A stretch of DNA of 64,000 bases from Sphingomonas sp. Leaf407 (GCF_001425385.1 NZ_LMQO01000001.1:372001-436000); one strand, 5' to 3'; positions 32,781 to 40,525 are shown, counted from the first letter of the stretch. The notes: generated by a model not told the origin, from the letters alone. Program-made: numbers and translations.

Positions 32781-33643
32781 TGGACCTGCCCGGCATCGCG
32801 CTGCGCTTCGCACTGTTCGTCGACCTGCTGCTGCTGGTCGGGATCGCGGGCTATGCCGGGTGGCGCCATCCTGTCGCGCGGCTGCCGTGGATCGTCGCGA
32901 TGCTGGCGATCGTCGGCATGCTGCTGTCGGCCGCCGGACTGGTCGTGCTGGCGGCGGGCATGGCGGGCACCGCAATCGGCGACGTCGACCGCACGACGCT
33001 GGAGATGGTGGTGACGGCGACGGCGGTCGGCCGGTCATGGGTCGTGCGGATCGTCGCGCTGTGCGTGGCGGTGGCGCTCGCCGCCCGTCCGCGCCTTGCT
33101 GCGCTCGCCGGCGCGGTGGCGCTCGCGACGCTGGCGTGGGGCGGGCATGGCGCGATGGATGAGGGGGTGATCGGCCGGGTGCATCTCGTCGCCGATATTG
33201 TCCACCTGTTCGCCGCCGCATTGTGGATCGGCGTGCTGGCGCTGCTCTGCGCGCTGCTCGTCCGCCTGCCCGACCCGTCGCGCATCGCCCGCACCCACCG
33301 GCTGGCGTCGGGGTTCGCGGGGCTGGGCACGGTGCTGGTCGTGGCGATCGTCGCGAGCGGGATCGTCAACGCCTGGCTGCTCGTCGGCGGCTTTGGCGGA
33401 CTGACCGGTACGCTTTATGGCCGGTTGCTGCTCGTCAAGCTGATGCTGTTCGCCGCGATGTTGTGCCTCGCCGCCCTTAACCGGTTCCGGCTGACCCCGG
33501 CGCTCGCCCTGCCGACCGGTGATCCGGCATCGGCGTGGCGCGGGTTGCGGGCGAGCGTCGCGGTGGAAACCGGCTGCGGTATCGCCATCCTCGCGCTGGT
33601 CGCGTGGCTCGGCACGCTCGCGCCGCCGGTTGCCGGGCTGTAG
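32780..33643 (+). CDS. copD: Copper-resistance inner-membrane protein CopD
   Basis: A 287-residue membrane protein with about eight hydrophobic helices, of the CopD family that takes copper from CopC across or into the inner membrane. Conserved features include HLVADIVHLFAAALWIGVLALL with membrane histidines, GIVNAWLLVGG, and the YGRLLLVKLMLFAAMLCLAALNRFRLTP block typical of CopD. The start ATG is in the overlap TGATG with copC (32778-32782). It ends 17 bp from the convergent HNH gene. Confidence 0.93.
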   Translation: MDLPGIALRFALFVDLLLLVGIAGYAGWRHPVARLPWIVAMLAIVGMLLSAAGLVVLAAGMAGTAIGDVDRTTLEMVVTATAVGRSWVVRIVALCVAVALAARPRLAALAGAVALATLAWGGHGAMDEGVIGRVHLVADIVHLFAAALWIGVLALLCALLVRLPDPSRIARTHRLASGFAGLGTVLVVAIVASGIVNAWLLVGGFGGLTGTLYGRLLLVKLMLFAAMLCLAALNRFRLTPALALPTGDPASAWRGLRASVAVETGCGIAILALVAWLGTLAPPVAGL

Positions 33644-33660
33644 CCCGCGCGCCCTGGCTG

Positions 33661-33999
33661 CTATTTCCGCTTCTTCGCCGTGGTCGCGGTGAAGTCGGGA
33701 TCCTTGTTGGCGACCCAGTCGACGAACTTGCGCACGTCGGGATGCGCCAGCAGCATGGCGACATCGGTGCCGTGACGCTGCAATTCCGAATTGGTGAAAT
33801 TGGCCATCAGCGTCTGCTGACAGATCGGGTGCATCGGCACGACATCGCGCCCGCCCCGGCTCTTGGGCACGGGATGGTGCCAGACGATGGTCTTGCCGGT
33901 CGGCCGGCCGCACAGCCAGCATGCGACCGGGGGCGGCGCCTCGTCCTCGTTCTCCGCTTCCGCCGGATAGGGACCATGTTTGGGGTGTTTGCGGGCCAT
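33661..33999 (-). CDS. HNH endonuclease-like protein (paralogue 2)
   Basis: A 112-residue protein similar to the one at 7251-7592. Its core is CWLCGRPTGKTIVWHHPVPKSRGGRDVVPMHPICQQTLMANFTNSEL. The zinc knuckle and HH are kept, but the final His pair of paralogue 1 (HPICHRTIH) becomes HPICQQTLM, so one metal-site residue may be lost. The basic tail TTAKKRK and acidic N-terminal stretch (EAENEDEAPP) differ from paralogue 1. No methylase or toxin partner is adjacent. Nuclease activity is plausible but untested. Confidence 0.75.
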   Translation of the reverse strand: MARKHPKHGPYPAEAENEDEAPPPVACWLCGRPTGKTIVWHHPVPKSRGGRDVVPMHPICQQTLMANFTNSELQRHGTDVAMLLAHPDVRKFVDWVANKDPDFTATTAKKRK

Positions 34000-34048
34000 G
34001 CCTTGAAATTATCCACCTGAAGTCGTGCCGTACCGCGGTCGGTCCGCG

Positions 34049-34411
34049 TCAGCCCTGATAGCGCAACGTGTTCGCGAACCCATCGTTCGCCTTGGTCATC
34101 TTCGCGATCTTGCGCAGGGTCGCGCGCACGTTCCGGTCGAACCGGCGATCGTCGTAGATGCCAGTGGTGCGATATTCCTCCTGCGCAAGCAGCGCCTTCA
34201 CCTGCGCGGCGAACGCCGTCCGGTCATCGGCATGGTCGCCGGTCCGCAGCGCCCGACAGGCCCATTCCTCGCCCGCCGCCTTGTCATAGTCGTCCTGTGC
34301 CGTATAGCCGCGCCGATCCGCCGCCGCCTGATCGAGCCGGGCAGCATCGATCCGCCGGTCGAGCCAGGTGCGGACGAGATCGGCATCCCATGGTTTCGAC
34401 GTGTCGTTCAT
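34049..34411 (-). CDS. Hypothetical 120-residue cytosolic protein
   Basis: Starts MNDTSKPWDADLVRTWLDRR with AGGA eight bases upstream. The protein is highly charged and largely helical (RIDAARLDQAAADRRGYTAQDDYDKAAGEEW ... RFDRNVRATLRKIAKMTKAN), with no membrane segment or signal peptide. I do not recognise a domain. It diverges from the tspO operon, sharing a 113-bp promoter region. An upstream in-frame start at 34510 would run into that promoter and is less likely. Confidence 0.65.
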   Translation of the reverse strand: MNDTSKPWDADLVRTWLDRRIDAARLDQAAADRRGYTAQDDYDKAAGEEWACRALRTGDHADDRTAFAAQVKALLAQEEYRTTGIYDDRRFDRNVRATLRKIAKMTKANDGFANTLRYQG

Positions 34412-34524
34412 CCGCTTTCCTACTCTGACAGCCGGCCTCTTACCCGAAAGGCGCTGGTGGGACAGCCTGTCGACGCGCCCGAATGTCGTTTCGATCGTTG
34501 TGCGACGCAAAGGAGATCGCCGCC

Positions 34525-35079
34525 ATGTTCCGACATCCCGACGCGACCATTATTCAAGGCGCTGCCGCTCTGTCGAAGGGCGGGCTGTCGCCGCTGCTGG
34601 CGCTGGGGGCGGTCGGCCTCGTGCTGGGGGCGAGTGCGGCCATCGGGCGGCGCAATGCCCCCGATCCGTCGCACCCCCGCATCCGCCGCTGGTATCGCCG
34701 GCTCGACAAGCCTGGTTTCACCCCGCCCGACGCGGTGTTCGGGGCAGTGTGGCCGGTGCTGGAAACCGGCCTTGCCGTCGGCGGCTACCGGTTGCTGCGT
34801 GAGCCGTCGGGCACGGCGCGCAACACCGCCGTCGCCCTTTGGCTGCTGAACACCGCGATGGTCGGCGGCTGGACGCAGTTGTTCTTTCGCGAGAAGCGGC
34901 TGGGGGCAAGTGCGGCGACGTCGGGGGCGATGATCGCCTCCGGTGCCGCCTATGTCGCCGCCGCAGCGCGGGTCGACCGGCCGGCGGCGGCGACCGGCGT
35001 GCCGTTCGTCGCGTGGCTGGGCTTCGCGACGCTATTGGCGACGCGGATTTGGGGCGACAATCGGGGGGAGGGGCGATGA
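34525..35079 (+). CDS. tspO: TspO/MBR family tryptophan-rich sensory protein
   Basis: A 184-residue membrane protein. After an N-terminal extension of about 50 residues it carries the family signature RRWYRRLDKPGFTPPDAVFGAVWPVLETGLAVGGYRLL, then further helices (NTAVALWLLNTAMVGGWTQLFF, FVAWLGFATLLATRIW). TspO proteins bind porphyrins and are linked to light and oxidative stress responses. The ATG follows AAGGAG. It heads an overlapping unit (ATGA at 35076-35079) with the DCC thiol oxidoreductase, DUF427 protein and photolyase, which fits a photo-oxidative stress operon. Confidence 0.85.
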   Translation: MFRHPDATIIQGAAALSKGGLSPLLALGAVGLVLGASAAIGRRNAPDPSHPRIRRWYRRLDKPGFTPPDAVFGAVWPVLETGLAVGGYRLLREPSGTARNTAVALWLLNTAMVGGWTQLFFREKRLGASAATSGAMIASGAAYVAAAARVDRPAAATGVPFVAWLGFATLLATRIWGDNRGEGR

Positions 35080-35435
35080 GCCGCGTCACCGTGTGGCACG
35101 ACGGCAATTGCCCGCTGTGCCGGCGCGAGATCGCGCTGATGCGGCGGCTCGACCGGCGCGGCCGGATCGAGTTCGTCGATGCGACCGGCCCGGCGGACTG
35201 TCCGGTCGACCGCGCCGCGCTGCTCGCCCGGTTTCATGCGCGCGAGGACGGGCGGATGCTGTCGGGCGCGGCGGCGTTCGCGGCGATGTGGCGCGCGATC
35301 CCGCTGCTGCGACCGCTGGGGTTGCTGGCGCGCTATCGGCCGGTTCTGGCCGCGCTGGAATATGGCTATCGCCGGTTCCTGATTGTCCGCCCGCGCCTGC
35401 AACGCTGGCTTGGGGCGCGGGAGGCACGCGCATGA
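35076..35435 (+). CDS. DCC/DUF393 thiol-disulfide oxidoreductase-like protein
   Basis: A 119-residue DCC family protein named for its N-terminal motif, here VWHDGNCPLCRREIALMRRLDRRGRIEFVD, with the CxxC pair of a thioredoxin-like active site. The rest (GRMLSGAAAFAAMWRAIPLLRPLGLLARY...) matches the family's helical C-terminal half. Substrates are unknown. It is translationally coupled to tspO upstream (ATGA) and to the DUF427 gene downstream (ATGA at 35432-35435). Confidence 0.88.
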   Translation: MSRVTVWHDGNCPLCRREIALMRRLDRRGRIEFVDATGPADCPVDRAALLARFHAREDGRMLSGAAAFAAMWRAIPLLRPLGLLARYRPVLAALEYGYRRFLIVRPRLQRWLGAREARA

Positions 35436-35926
35436 GGCCGCGTCCTGATGCGCCCGCGCCGGGACAGGAAAGCGCGTGGGACTATCCCCGTCCCGCGATC
35501 GCGCAAGCCAGCGACCGGCATGTCCGCATCGTCCATGCCGGTATCGTCGTCGCCGATACCGTCGCGGCGGTCCGTACGCTGGAGACGAGCCATCCGCCGA
35601 GCTGGTATATCCCGCCCGACGCAATTGCGGCTGGCGTGCTGCGCCCCTCGACGCGGCGGTCGTTCTGCGAATGGAAGGGGGAGGCGCGCTACTGGCATGT
35701 CGAGGTCGGCGGGCAGCGGTTCAACGACGTCGGCTGGAGCTATCCGAACCCGACGCCGGCCTTTGCCATGCTGCGCGATCATGTCGCCTTCTATGCTGCG
35801 CCGTTCGACGCCTGTACGATCGATGGCGAGCGAGTCCGGCCGCAGCCCGGTGGCTTTTATGGCGGCTGGATCACCGATGACCTCGCTGGACCGTTCAAGG
35901 GCATTCCCGGCAGCATGGGATGGTGA
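35432..35926 (+). CDS. DUF427 domain protein
   Basis: A 164-residue protein with the DUF427 core: VRIVHAGIVVADTVAAVRTLETSHPPSWYIPPDAI, SFCEWKGEARYWHVEVGG, and VAFYAAPFDACTIDGERVRPQPGGFYGGWIT. Proteins of this family often lie beside photolyases and other light-responsive genes; the biochemical function is not established. It starts in an ATGA overlap with the DCC gene and ends inside the first codons of the photolyase (35920-35926), so all four genes are tightly coupled. Confidence 0.9.
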   Translation: MRPRPDAPAPGQESAWDYPRPAIAQASDRHVRIVHAGIVVADTVAAVRTLETSHPPSWYIPPDAIAAGVLRPSTRRSFCEWKGEARYWHVEVGGQRFNDVGWSYPNPTPAFAMLRDHVAFYAAPFDACTIDGERVRPQPGGFYGGWITDDLAGPFKGIPGSMGW

Positions 35927-37392
35927 GCGTGCCGTTACTGCCCGGGCTTGCCGACTGGCGTGAGGCACCGCGTGTCCGTGTGGCCAACGACCGACCGATC
36001 GCCGGCGACGCGCGCTATGTCCTGTGCTGGCTGCAACAGGCGTTGCGCGCCACCGACAATCCGGTGATCGATGCCGCCGTCCGGCTGGGCAATGCGCTGG
36101 GGCTGCCGGTACTGGTCTATCACGGGGTGCGCGAGGACTATCCCTATGCGTCGGACCGGCTGCACCATTTCATTCTGGGGGCGAGCCGCGATCTTGCCGC
36201 CGGATGCGCGGCGCGGGGCATCGCCTGCGTCTGCCATGTCGATCGCACGGGGCACCGCGAGAAGGGGCTCGTCTATCGGCTTGCCGCCGATGCCGCCGCG
36301 CTGGTGATGGAGGATCAGCCGACCTTCGTCGCGCGCTGGCAGGGCGAGCGGGTGGCAGGGCGGGTCGCGATCCCGGCCTATGCGGTCAACGCCGCCTGTC
36401 TGGTGCCGCCGGCGGTGCTGGGCGACGGCATCGGCGGCCGTTCGGGCTTTCTGCGGCGTCACGAACCCGAACGGGCGGCATGGCTGGAGGCGGTGGACGA
36501 GCCGGCCGAGGTGGCGGCCTATGCCGGAGCGTTGCCGTTCGTGCCCGATGCGCTGGACGACGATCTCGACATGCTGATCGCCGGGCTGGACATCGACCAC
36601 AGCCTGCCCGCCAGCGCTGCGTTTCCCGCAGGTCGGGCGGCGGCCGGGGACCGGCTGCAGCGGCTGATCGGCAAGGTACTGCCGGGCTATGCCGTGACCC
36701 GCAACGACGCGACCCGGCGCGAGGGGGCCAGCGGCCTGTCGCCCTATCTCCGCTTCGGCGTGCTGGGTCCGCGCGAGGTGATGCGCGCGGTCCATGCGGC
36801 GGCGGCGGGGGCGAAGCACAAGACCAAGTTCGCCGACGAACTGCTCGGATGGCGCGAGTGGTTCCACTATCAGGCGCGTGGCCTTGCGGCGCCCGAGTGC
36901 TACGACCGGGTCGCCGGCTGGGCGCGGGCGACGCTGGCCGAGCATGAAGGCGATCCTCGGCCGGAGATCGAAACCCTTGCGGCGATGCTACGCGGAGAGA
37001 CGCGCGACGAGACGTGGAACGCCTGCCAGCGGCAGTTCCTGCGCTTCGGCTGGATGCACAACAATCTGCGGATGTACTGGGCCAAGCGGATCATCGCGAT
37101 GACCCCCGACCCCGCAACCGCATGGGCGACGGCGTGCTACCTCAACGATCGGCTGAGCCTCGATGGGCGCGATCCGTCGACCTATGGCAATATCGCCGCG
37201 ATGTTCGGCGGCGCACCGGGCGACAGCGAGGGGCCGATTTATGGCCGGGTGGCGACGCGCGGCGACGGATCGACCCGCCGGCGCGATGGCGGCGACGCAT
37301 GGATCGCCGCCGCCGCCGCGCGACCGGTGCCGCAGGTGTCCGTGCCAACGGAACTGCCGGCCGAGCGGTATGTCAGGTGCGGATATACCTGA
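35920..37392 (+). CDS. Class II CPD photolyase (deoxyribodipyrimidine photolyase)
   Basis: A 490-residue flavoprotein that uses light to split cyclobutane pyrimidine dimers. The N-terminal Rossmann part (DARYVLCWLQQALRATDNPVIDAAVRLGNALGLPVLVYHG) and the class II FAD-binding C-terminus (TWNACQRQFLRFGWMHNNLRMYWAKRII ... CYLNDRLSLDGRDPSTYGNIAAMFG) are clear. The 'MHNxLRMYWxK' string is specific to class II, unlike the class I enzymes more usual in proteobacteria. It is the last gene of the tspO operon, and its 3' end overlaps the convergent trmB gene by 20 bp. Confidence 0.92.
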   Translation: MVSVPLLPGLADWREAPRVRVANDRPIAGDARYVLCWLQQALRATDNPVIDAAVRLGNALGLPVLVYHGVREDYPYASDRLHHFILGASRDLAAGCAARGIACVCHVDRTGHREKGLVYRLAADAAALVMEDQPTFVARWQGERVAGRVAIPAYAVNAACLVPPAVLGDGIGGRSGFLRRHEPERAAWLEAVDEPAEVAAYAGALPFVPDALDDDLDMLIAGLDIDHSLPASAAFPAGRAAAGDRLQRLIGKVLPGYAVTRNDATRREGASGLSPYLRFGVLGPREVMRAVHAAAAGAKHKTKFADELLGWREWFHYQARGLAAPECYDRVAGWARATLAEHEGDPRPEIETLAAMLRGETRDETWNACQRQFLRFGWMHNNLRMYWAKRIIAMTPDPATAWATACYLNDRLSLDGRDPSTYGNIAAMFGGAPGDSEGPIYGRVATRGDGSTRRRDGGDAWIAAAAARPVPQVSVPTELPAERYVRCGYT

Positions 37393-38053
37393 AATACCAG
37401 ACCTCGTGCCCCTGCCGGCGGGCCTTGCGTTCGTAGCGGGTTTCCGGCCAGTCGGCGGGGCGGGTGAGGAAATCGGCGGCGGTCTTTGCCTGCCATGCGA
37501 AGTCCGGGCGCTGGTCCATCACCATCATCGCCCAGCGGCAATAGGTCGGATCGTCGGTGCCGAGGCGGAACTCGCCGCCAGCGCGCAGCTTGCGCGCGAT
37601 CAGGTCCATCGGCCCATGGTTCATCATCCGCCGTTTGGCATGGCGCGCCTTGGGCCATGGATCGGGGTGGAGCAGATAGACCCGGTCGAGCGAGGCGTCG
37701 GCGAAGCGTTCGATCACCTCCAGCGCGTCGCCCATGTGCAGCCGGACGTTGGCCAGACCGTCGTCGCGGATGTGGTTCAGCGCGCCGACCACGCCGTTCA
37801 GGAATGGTTCGCAGCCGACGAAGCCGTGGGCCGGGCGCATCGCCGCCTGTCCGGCGAGATGCTCGCCCGCGCCGAAGCCAATCTCGATTTCGAGCGGGCG
37901 GTCGTCGCCGAACAGAGTGGCGGCGTCCAGCGGCCCGGTATCGGGGACGGAAACGCGGGGCAGCAGCTCCTCGACCAGCGCGGCCTGGCCGGTGCGCAGC
38001 TTGTGCCCCTGACGACGGCCATAGAGGCGGCGGATGGTGGTGGGATCGTTCAT
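37373..38053 (-). CDS. trmB: tRNA (guanine-N7)-methyltransferase
   Basis: A 226-residue SAM-dependent enzyme forming m7G46 in tRNA. Motif I is LEIEIGFGAGEHLAGQA, and the TrmB signature is LLHPDPWPKARHAKRRMMN. The C-terminal GTDDPTYCRWAMMVM and TRYERKARRQGHEVWYF blocks are conserved in the family. The start at 38053 is chosen for the usual N-terminus (RLYGRRQGHKLRTGQ). In sphingomonads trmB normally follows metK; here metK lies about 3.6 kb upstream on the same strand with unrelated genes between. Confidence 0.95.
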   Translation of the reverse strand: MNDPTTIRRLYGRRQGHKLRTGQAALVEELLPRVSVPDTGPLDAATLFGDDRPLEIEIGFGAGEHLAGQAAMRPAHGFVGCEPFLNGVVGALNHIRDDGLANVRLHMGDALEVIERFADASLDRVYLLHPDPWPKARHAKRRMMNHGPMDLIARKLRAGGEFRLGTDDPTYCRWAMMVMDQRPDFAWQAKTAADFLTRPADWPETRYERKARRQGHEVWYFRYIRT

Positions 38054-38144
38054 GGGGCGGGCACGTAGGCGGGGTCCGGCCAAACGGCAACACTTTGCCA
38101 CGGACCCATGGCCGTTGTGAGGGGTTCGATTGCCCGAGAGGAAC

Positions 38145-38768
38145 ATGGTCGTGGGCAGGAAGCAGCAGGCGAAGGACCAGGCGAAAGCGCTGGTCGATGC
38201 CGATACCGAGGCGGGACAGGCGGTGGCGCGCGAACTGTCCGACCATCCGGTGGTGAAGGTCGCCGGCTGGCTGAGCGAGGTCGCCGACCAGCCGCCGACC
38301 GTCGCGATCAACTTGGGCGTCATCGCCACCGGCCTGTTGTCAGGCAATGGCCGGCTGACGCGGACCGGCGCGCGGATGCTGGCGGCGCATGGGCTGGCGA
38401 CGGCGGTGAAGGCCGTGATGAAGCACAATATCGACCGGGCACGGCCGTATCTGTTCGCCAGCCGGGAGGCGCATCGACCGACGCCGGGCGAGCGCGACGA
38501 GGGGCCGCATAATTCCTTTCCCTCGGGCCATACCGCCGGCGCGGTCGCGGTCGCGCGGGCGGTGGCGCGCGAATATCCGCAGGCTGCCGGTCCCGCCTAT
38601 GCCGGGGCGGGGGCGATCGCCGCGATCCAGATTCCGCGCGGCAAGCATTTTCCGATCGATGTCGTGGTCGGCGCGGTGATTGGCTGGGCGGCGGAGGAAC
38701 TGGTGGCGCGCGCCGTGGTGACGCTGCTTGAAGCCGAACAGGGCGCGCGCGGCCAGCGGGGCGGGTAG
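38145..38768 (+). CDS. PAP2-family membrane phosphatase
   Basis: A 207-residue PAP2-type phosphatase. The three catalytic motifs are visible: KHNIDRARPYLF (motif 1, Kx6RP), HNSFPSGHTAGA (motif 2, PSGH), and IPRGKHFPIDVVVG (motif 3, with Arg and the nucleophile His). Hydrophobic segments surround them. It may act on lipid phosphates such as undecaprenyl pyrophosphate. Two starts are possible: ATG at 38145 after GAGAGGAA, used here, and TTG at 38130 after GAGGGG. Downstream lies a 450-bp repeat-rich gap. Confidence 0.85.
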   Translation: MVVGRKQQAKDQAKALVDADTEAGQAVARELSDHPVVKVAGWLSEVADQPPTVAINLGVIATGLLSGNGRLTRTGARMLAAHGLATAVKAVMKHNIDRARPYLFASREAHRPTPGERDEGPHNSFPSGHTAGAVAVARAVAREYPQAAGPAYAGAGAIAAIQIPRGKHFPIDVVVGAVIGWAAEELVARAVVTLLEAEQGARGQRGG

Positions 38769-38845
38769 CACCGTCCGGCGACGCGGCGGGCATCGACCCG
38801 CCCCCAAGGGCGGATCGACATTCAACGAAATGGCTTCCCAATCTG

Positions 38846-39014
38846 CTCCCCTCCCTGGAAGGGAGGGGTTGGGGGTGGGTAGGCCGGTTGTGGAGCGCTT
38901 ATGTTTCCTCTCGGGCCAACCCACCCCCAGCCCAGTTTTGGGTGAACAGTGCCCCGCACTGTTCAGGTCATGCCGGGGGCATGACCGACCCGAAACTCTT
39001 GTCAGGGAGGGGAG
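38846..39014. repeat. CTCCCCTCCCTG palindromic repeat, copy 3, interrupted
   Basis: The left half (38846-38890) and inner arms match copies 2 and 5, including GGTGGGTAGGCCGGTTGTGG. The right half is split: ACCCACCCCCAGCCC is followed by a 64-bp insert (38934-38997) before the expected TGTCAGGGAGGGGAG. Other copies have no insert at this point. Confidence 0.75.
38934..38997. repeat. 64-bp insert able to form a three-way junction
   Basis: Outer stem AGTTTTGGGT (38934-38943) with ACCCGAAACT (38988-38997), 9 of 10 pairs. Inside lie two perfect hairpins: GAACAGTG-CCCCG-CACTGTTC (38944-38964) and GGTCATGCC-GGG-GGCATGACC (38966-38986), separated by a single base. Nearly every base is paired. It interrupts repeat copy 3 and so looks like a separate insertion. 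Confidence 0.65.
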
Positions 39015-39073
39015 GCGCCTGAGGCACCGTCCGGCTGAATGTCGATCGGTCCTAGTTCCGGTGGTCCAATTTC

Positions 39074-39213
39074 GCCCAAAGTTTACAAAGTTTACACTAA
39101 TGGCGCGTTTGTTGCGAACGTATCGCAACAGTGGCGATCGGTGATCGTGGAGTCATCTTCGCGTGGTCAAGGAGCGGCCGGTACGCTACCCGGCCGCCGC
39201 ACTGTAGGACAGC
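39074..39213 (-). repeat. Unnamed composite element, copy B
   Basis: Read on the minus strand: GCTGTCCTACA (39213-39203), a perfect 8-bp hairpin (GCGGCCGG...CCGGCCGC, about 39176-39199), a 19-bp palindrome GTTGCGA-N5-TCGCAAC (39129-39111), then a 26-base block (39100-39075) identical to copy A at 7688-7713, with tandem GTAAACTTT. It lies between the PAP2 gene and the 3' end of the minus-strand gene at 39218, again at convergent gene ends. Confidence 0.6.
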
Positions 39214-39217
39214 GCCG

Positions 39218-40300
39218 CTACTTGCCCGACCCCACCATGGCAGAATTGACGTCGACCTGCCGCTTCTTGCCCCAGGTCGAGGTGCGCGACAGGGCAGGGC
39301 CTTCGAGCGCGGCGATCACCTGATCGGGGCGAGGGAGCGCGGTCATCGGCGGGTAGCTGGTCGTCGCCCCCAGATCGTCGAGCGATACCGACCAGCGTGG
39401 CGGGGCCTTGTCGTCGAGCAGCACGCCCATCGCGTCGGGTGCGACGCTGGCTCCGCGTCCCGAATCGGTGAACGCCAGCAGATAGGCGTCGGTCGCGGCA
39501 TTGGCGCGGTAGACGCCGCCGACGCGCGCCGGGGCCGGATCGCGGCACCACAGCACCGACGTGGCGGCGGGTTCGGGCGTCGCCTTGGCCAGCAGCGAGG
39601 CGAACAGCCCGCCGGTGATCGCCGCCGACGTCAGCGCCTGTTCGTCGCGGACCGGCTGCGCGGTGGTGGGGAAGGTGAGCGGCGTGGCGCAATCGGCGAT
39701 CGGCTGCGCGGCCGGGCCGGTCGCGACATTCTTCGGCCAGTCGAGCGCCGCCAGCACGGCGGGCATCCGCGCGGCGACACCCGCGCCGTCGAGGGTGGAC
39801 GAGCTGTAGCGCACCTTCACCAGCCATTCGCCGAGCGGCAGCAGCGCCAGCGCCGTGCCGCGATAGGGCGGCTTGGTGATGCTCCATGCGCCGATCAGGC
39901 CGCTGGGCGTGGTCTGTCCCGGCGGCGTGAAGGCGGCGGGGGCCATCGCCGGAGTGACGGTGCCGAACAGGTCGGTGCGCGTTTCGATCGAATGGCGGGC
40001 CCGGTCGAACCACACCGGCACCGCGCCGCTGACCTGCCGATAGACATAGACGGTAATCATGTCGTTGCCCCGTTCGTAGCGGGCATAGACGTCGAGTTCA
40101 TCCGCGCCGAGTGCCTCGACGCTGGTGCGGGGAATGCCGTCGAGGACGGTGGGAACGGCGAGGCGGCTGTGGCGGAAGCGATAGGGCTTGGTCGCCGAGG
40201 TGCGGATGACGGTCTTGCCCATCTGCTGCGCGGTCGCCGGCATTGTCGCGGCGATCATCGCGCCCAGTGCGGCCGTGAGCAGGCCCTTCTTCATCCGCAT
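39218..40300 (-). CDS. Hypothetical exported protein, 360 residues
   Basis: A signal peptide (MRMKKGLLTAALGAMIAATMPATAQQ) is followed by a mixed alpha/beta protein with no known motif. Typical stretches are ELDVYARYERGNDMITVYVYRQVSGAVPVWFDRARHSIETR, KVRYSSSTLDGAGVAARMPAVLAAL and a single Cys in IADCATPLTF. It is probably periplasmic. The start at 40300 is preferred over 40306 because GGGGGGA lies six bases upstream. It is on the minus strand in the lnt-metK-trmB stretch but is not one of the conserved genes there, so it was probably inserted. Confidence 0.7.
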   Translation of the reverse strand: MRMKKGLLTAALGAMIAATMPATAQQMGKTVIRTSATKPYRFRHSRLAVPTVLDGIPRTSVEALGADELDVYARYERGNDMITVYVYRQVSGAVPVWFDRARHSIETRTDLFGTVTPAMAPAAFTPPGQTTPSGLIGAWSITKPPYRGTALALLPLGEWLVKVRYSSSTLDGAGVAARMPAVLAALDWPKNVATGPAAQPIADCATPLTFPTTAQPVRDEQALTSAAITGGLFASLLAKATPEPAATSVLWCRDPAPARVGGVYRANAATDAYLLAFTDSGRGASVAPDAMGVLLDDKAPPRWSVSLDDLGATTSYPPMTALPRPDQVIAALEGPALSRTSTWGKKRQVDVNSAMVGSGK

Positions 40301-40398
40301 TGGCATTCCCCCCTTTGGTGCGCCGTCTGGCCGGGCGCTGTCGGCACGTTTTGCGTGATTCGGTGTACCATGTTTGATCGACATTTATTTCCGTACCT

Positions 40399-40506
40399 TC
40401 ACCCCGGACGTGTTCCGGGGTCTACGGTGCGGCAATCGGTGTGGTTCGAGTCTTGAGTGGCAGCGTGTGCGGCCGAGTGGACCCCGGAACAGGTCCGGGG
40501 TGACGA
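40399..40506. repeat. CACCCCGGAC paired-hairpin repeat, copy 1
   Basis: Left arm TTCACCCCGGACGTGTTCCG and right arm GAACAGGTCCGGGGTGA are mutually complementary, and each arm also folds on itself (CCCCGGAC...GTTCCGGGG). Copies 2-4 are at 44474, 51719 and 54193. Along with the repeat at 40526-40616 it fills the gene-free stretch 40301-40685. Confidence 0.75.
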
Positions 40507-40525
40507 AGAGGATAGCGCGTTCGTA

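Larger units (their letters stand above)
38812..39047. repeat. Composite repeat with GATCGACATTCA terminal inverted ends
   Basis: The left end GGATCGACATTCAAC (38812-38826) and right end TGAATGTCGATC (39036-39047) are inverted copies, with 12 matching bases, enclosing CTCCCCTCCCTG repeat copy 3. The same end sequences enclose a different repeat at 54136-54345. It could be a miniature element in which other repeats have landed. It occupies most of the gene-free stretch 38769-39217. Confidence 0.5.
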
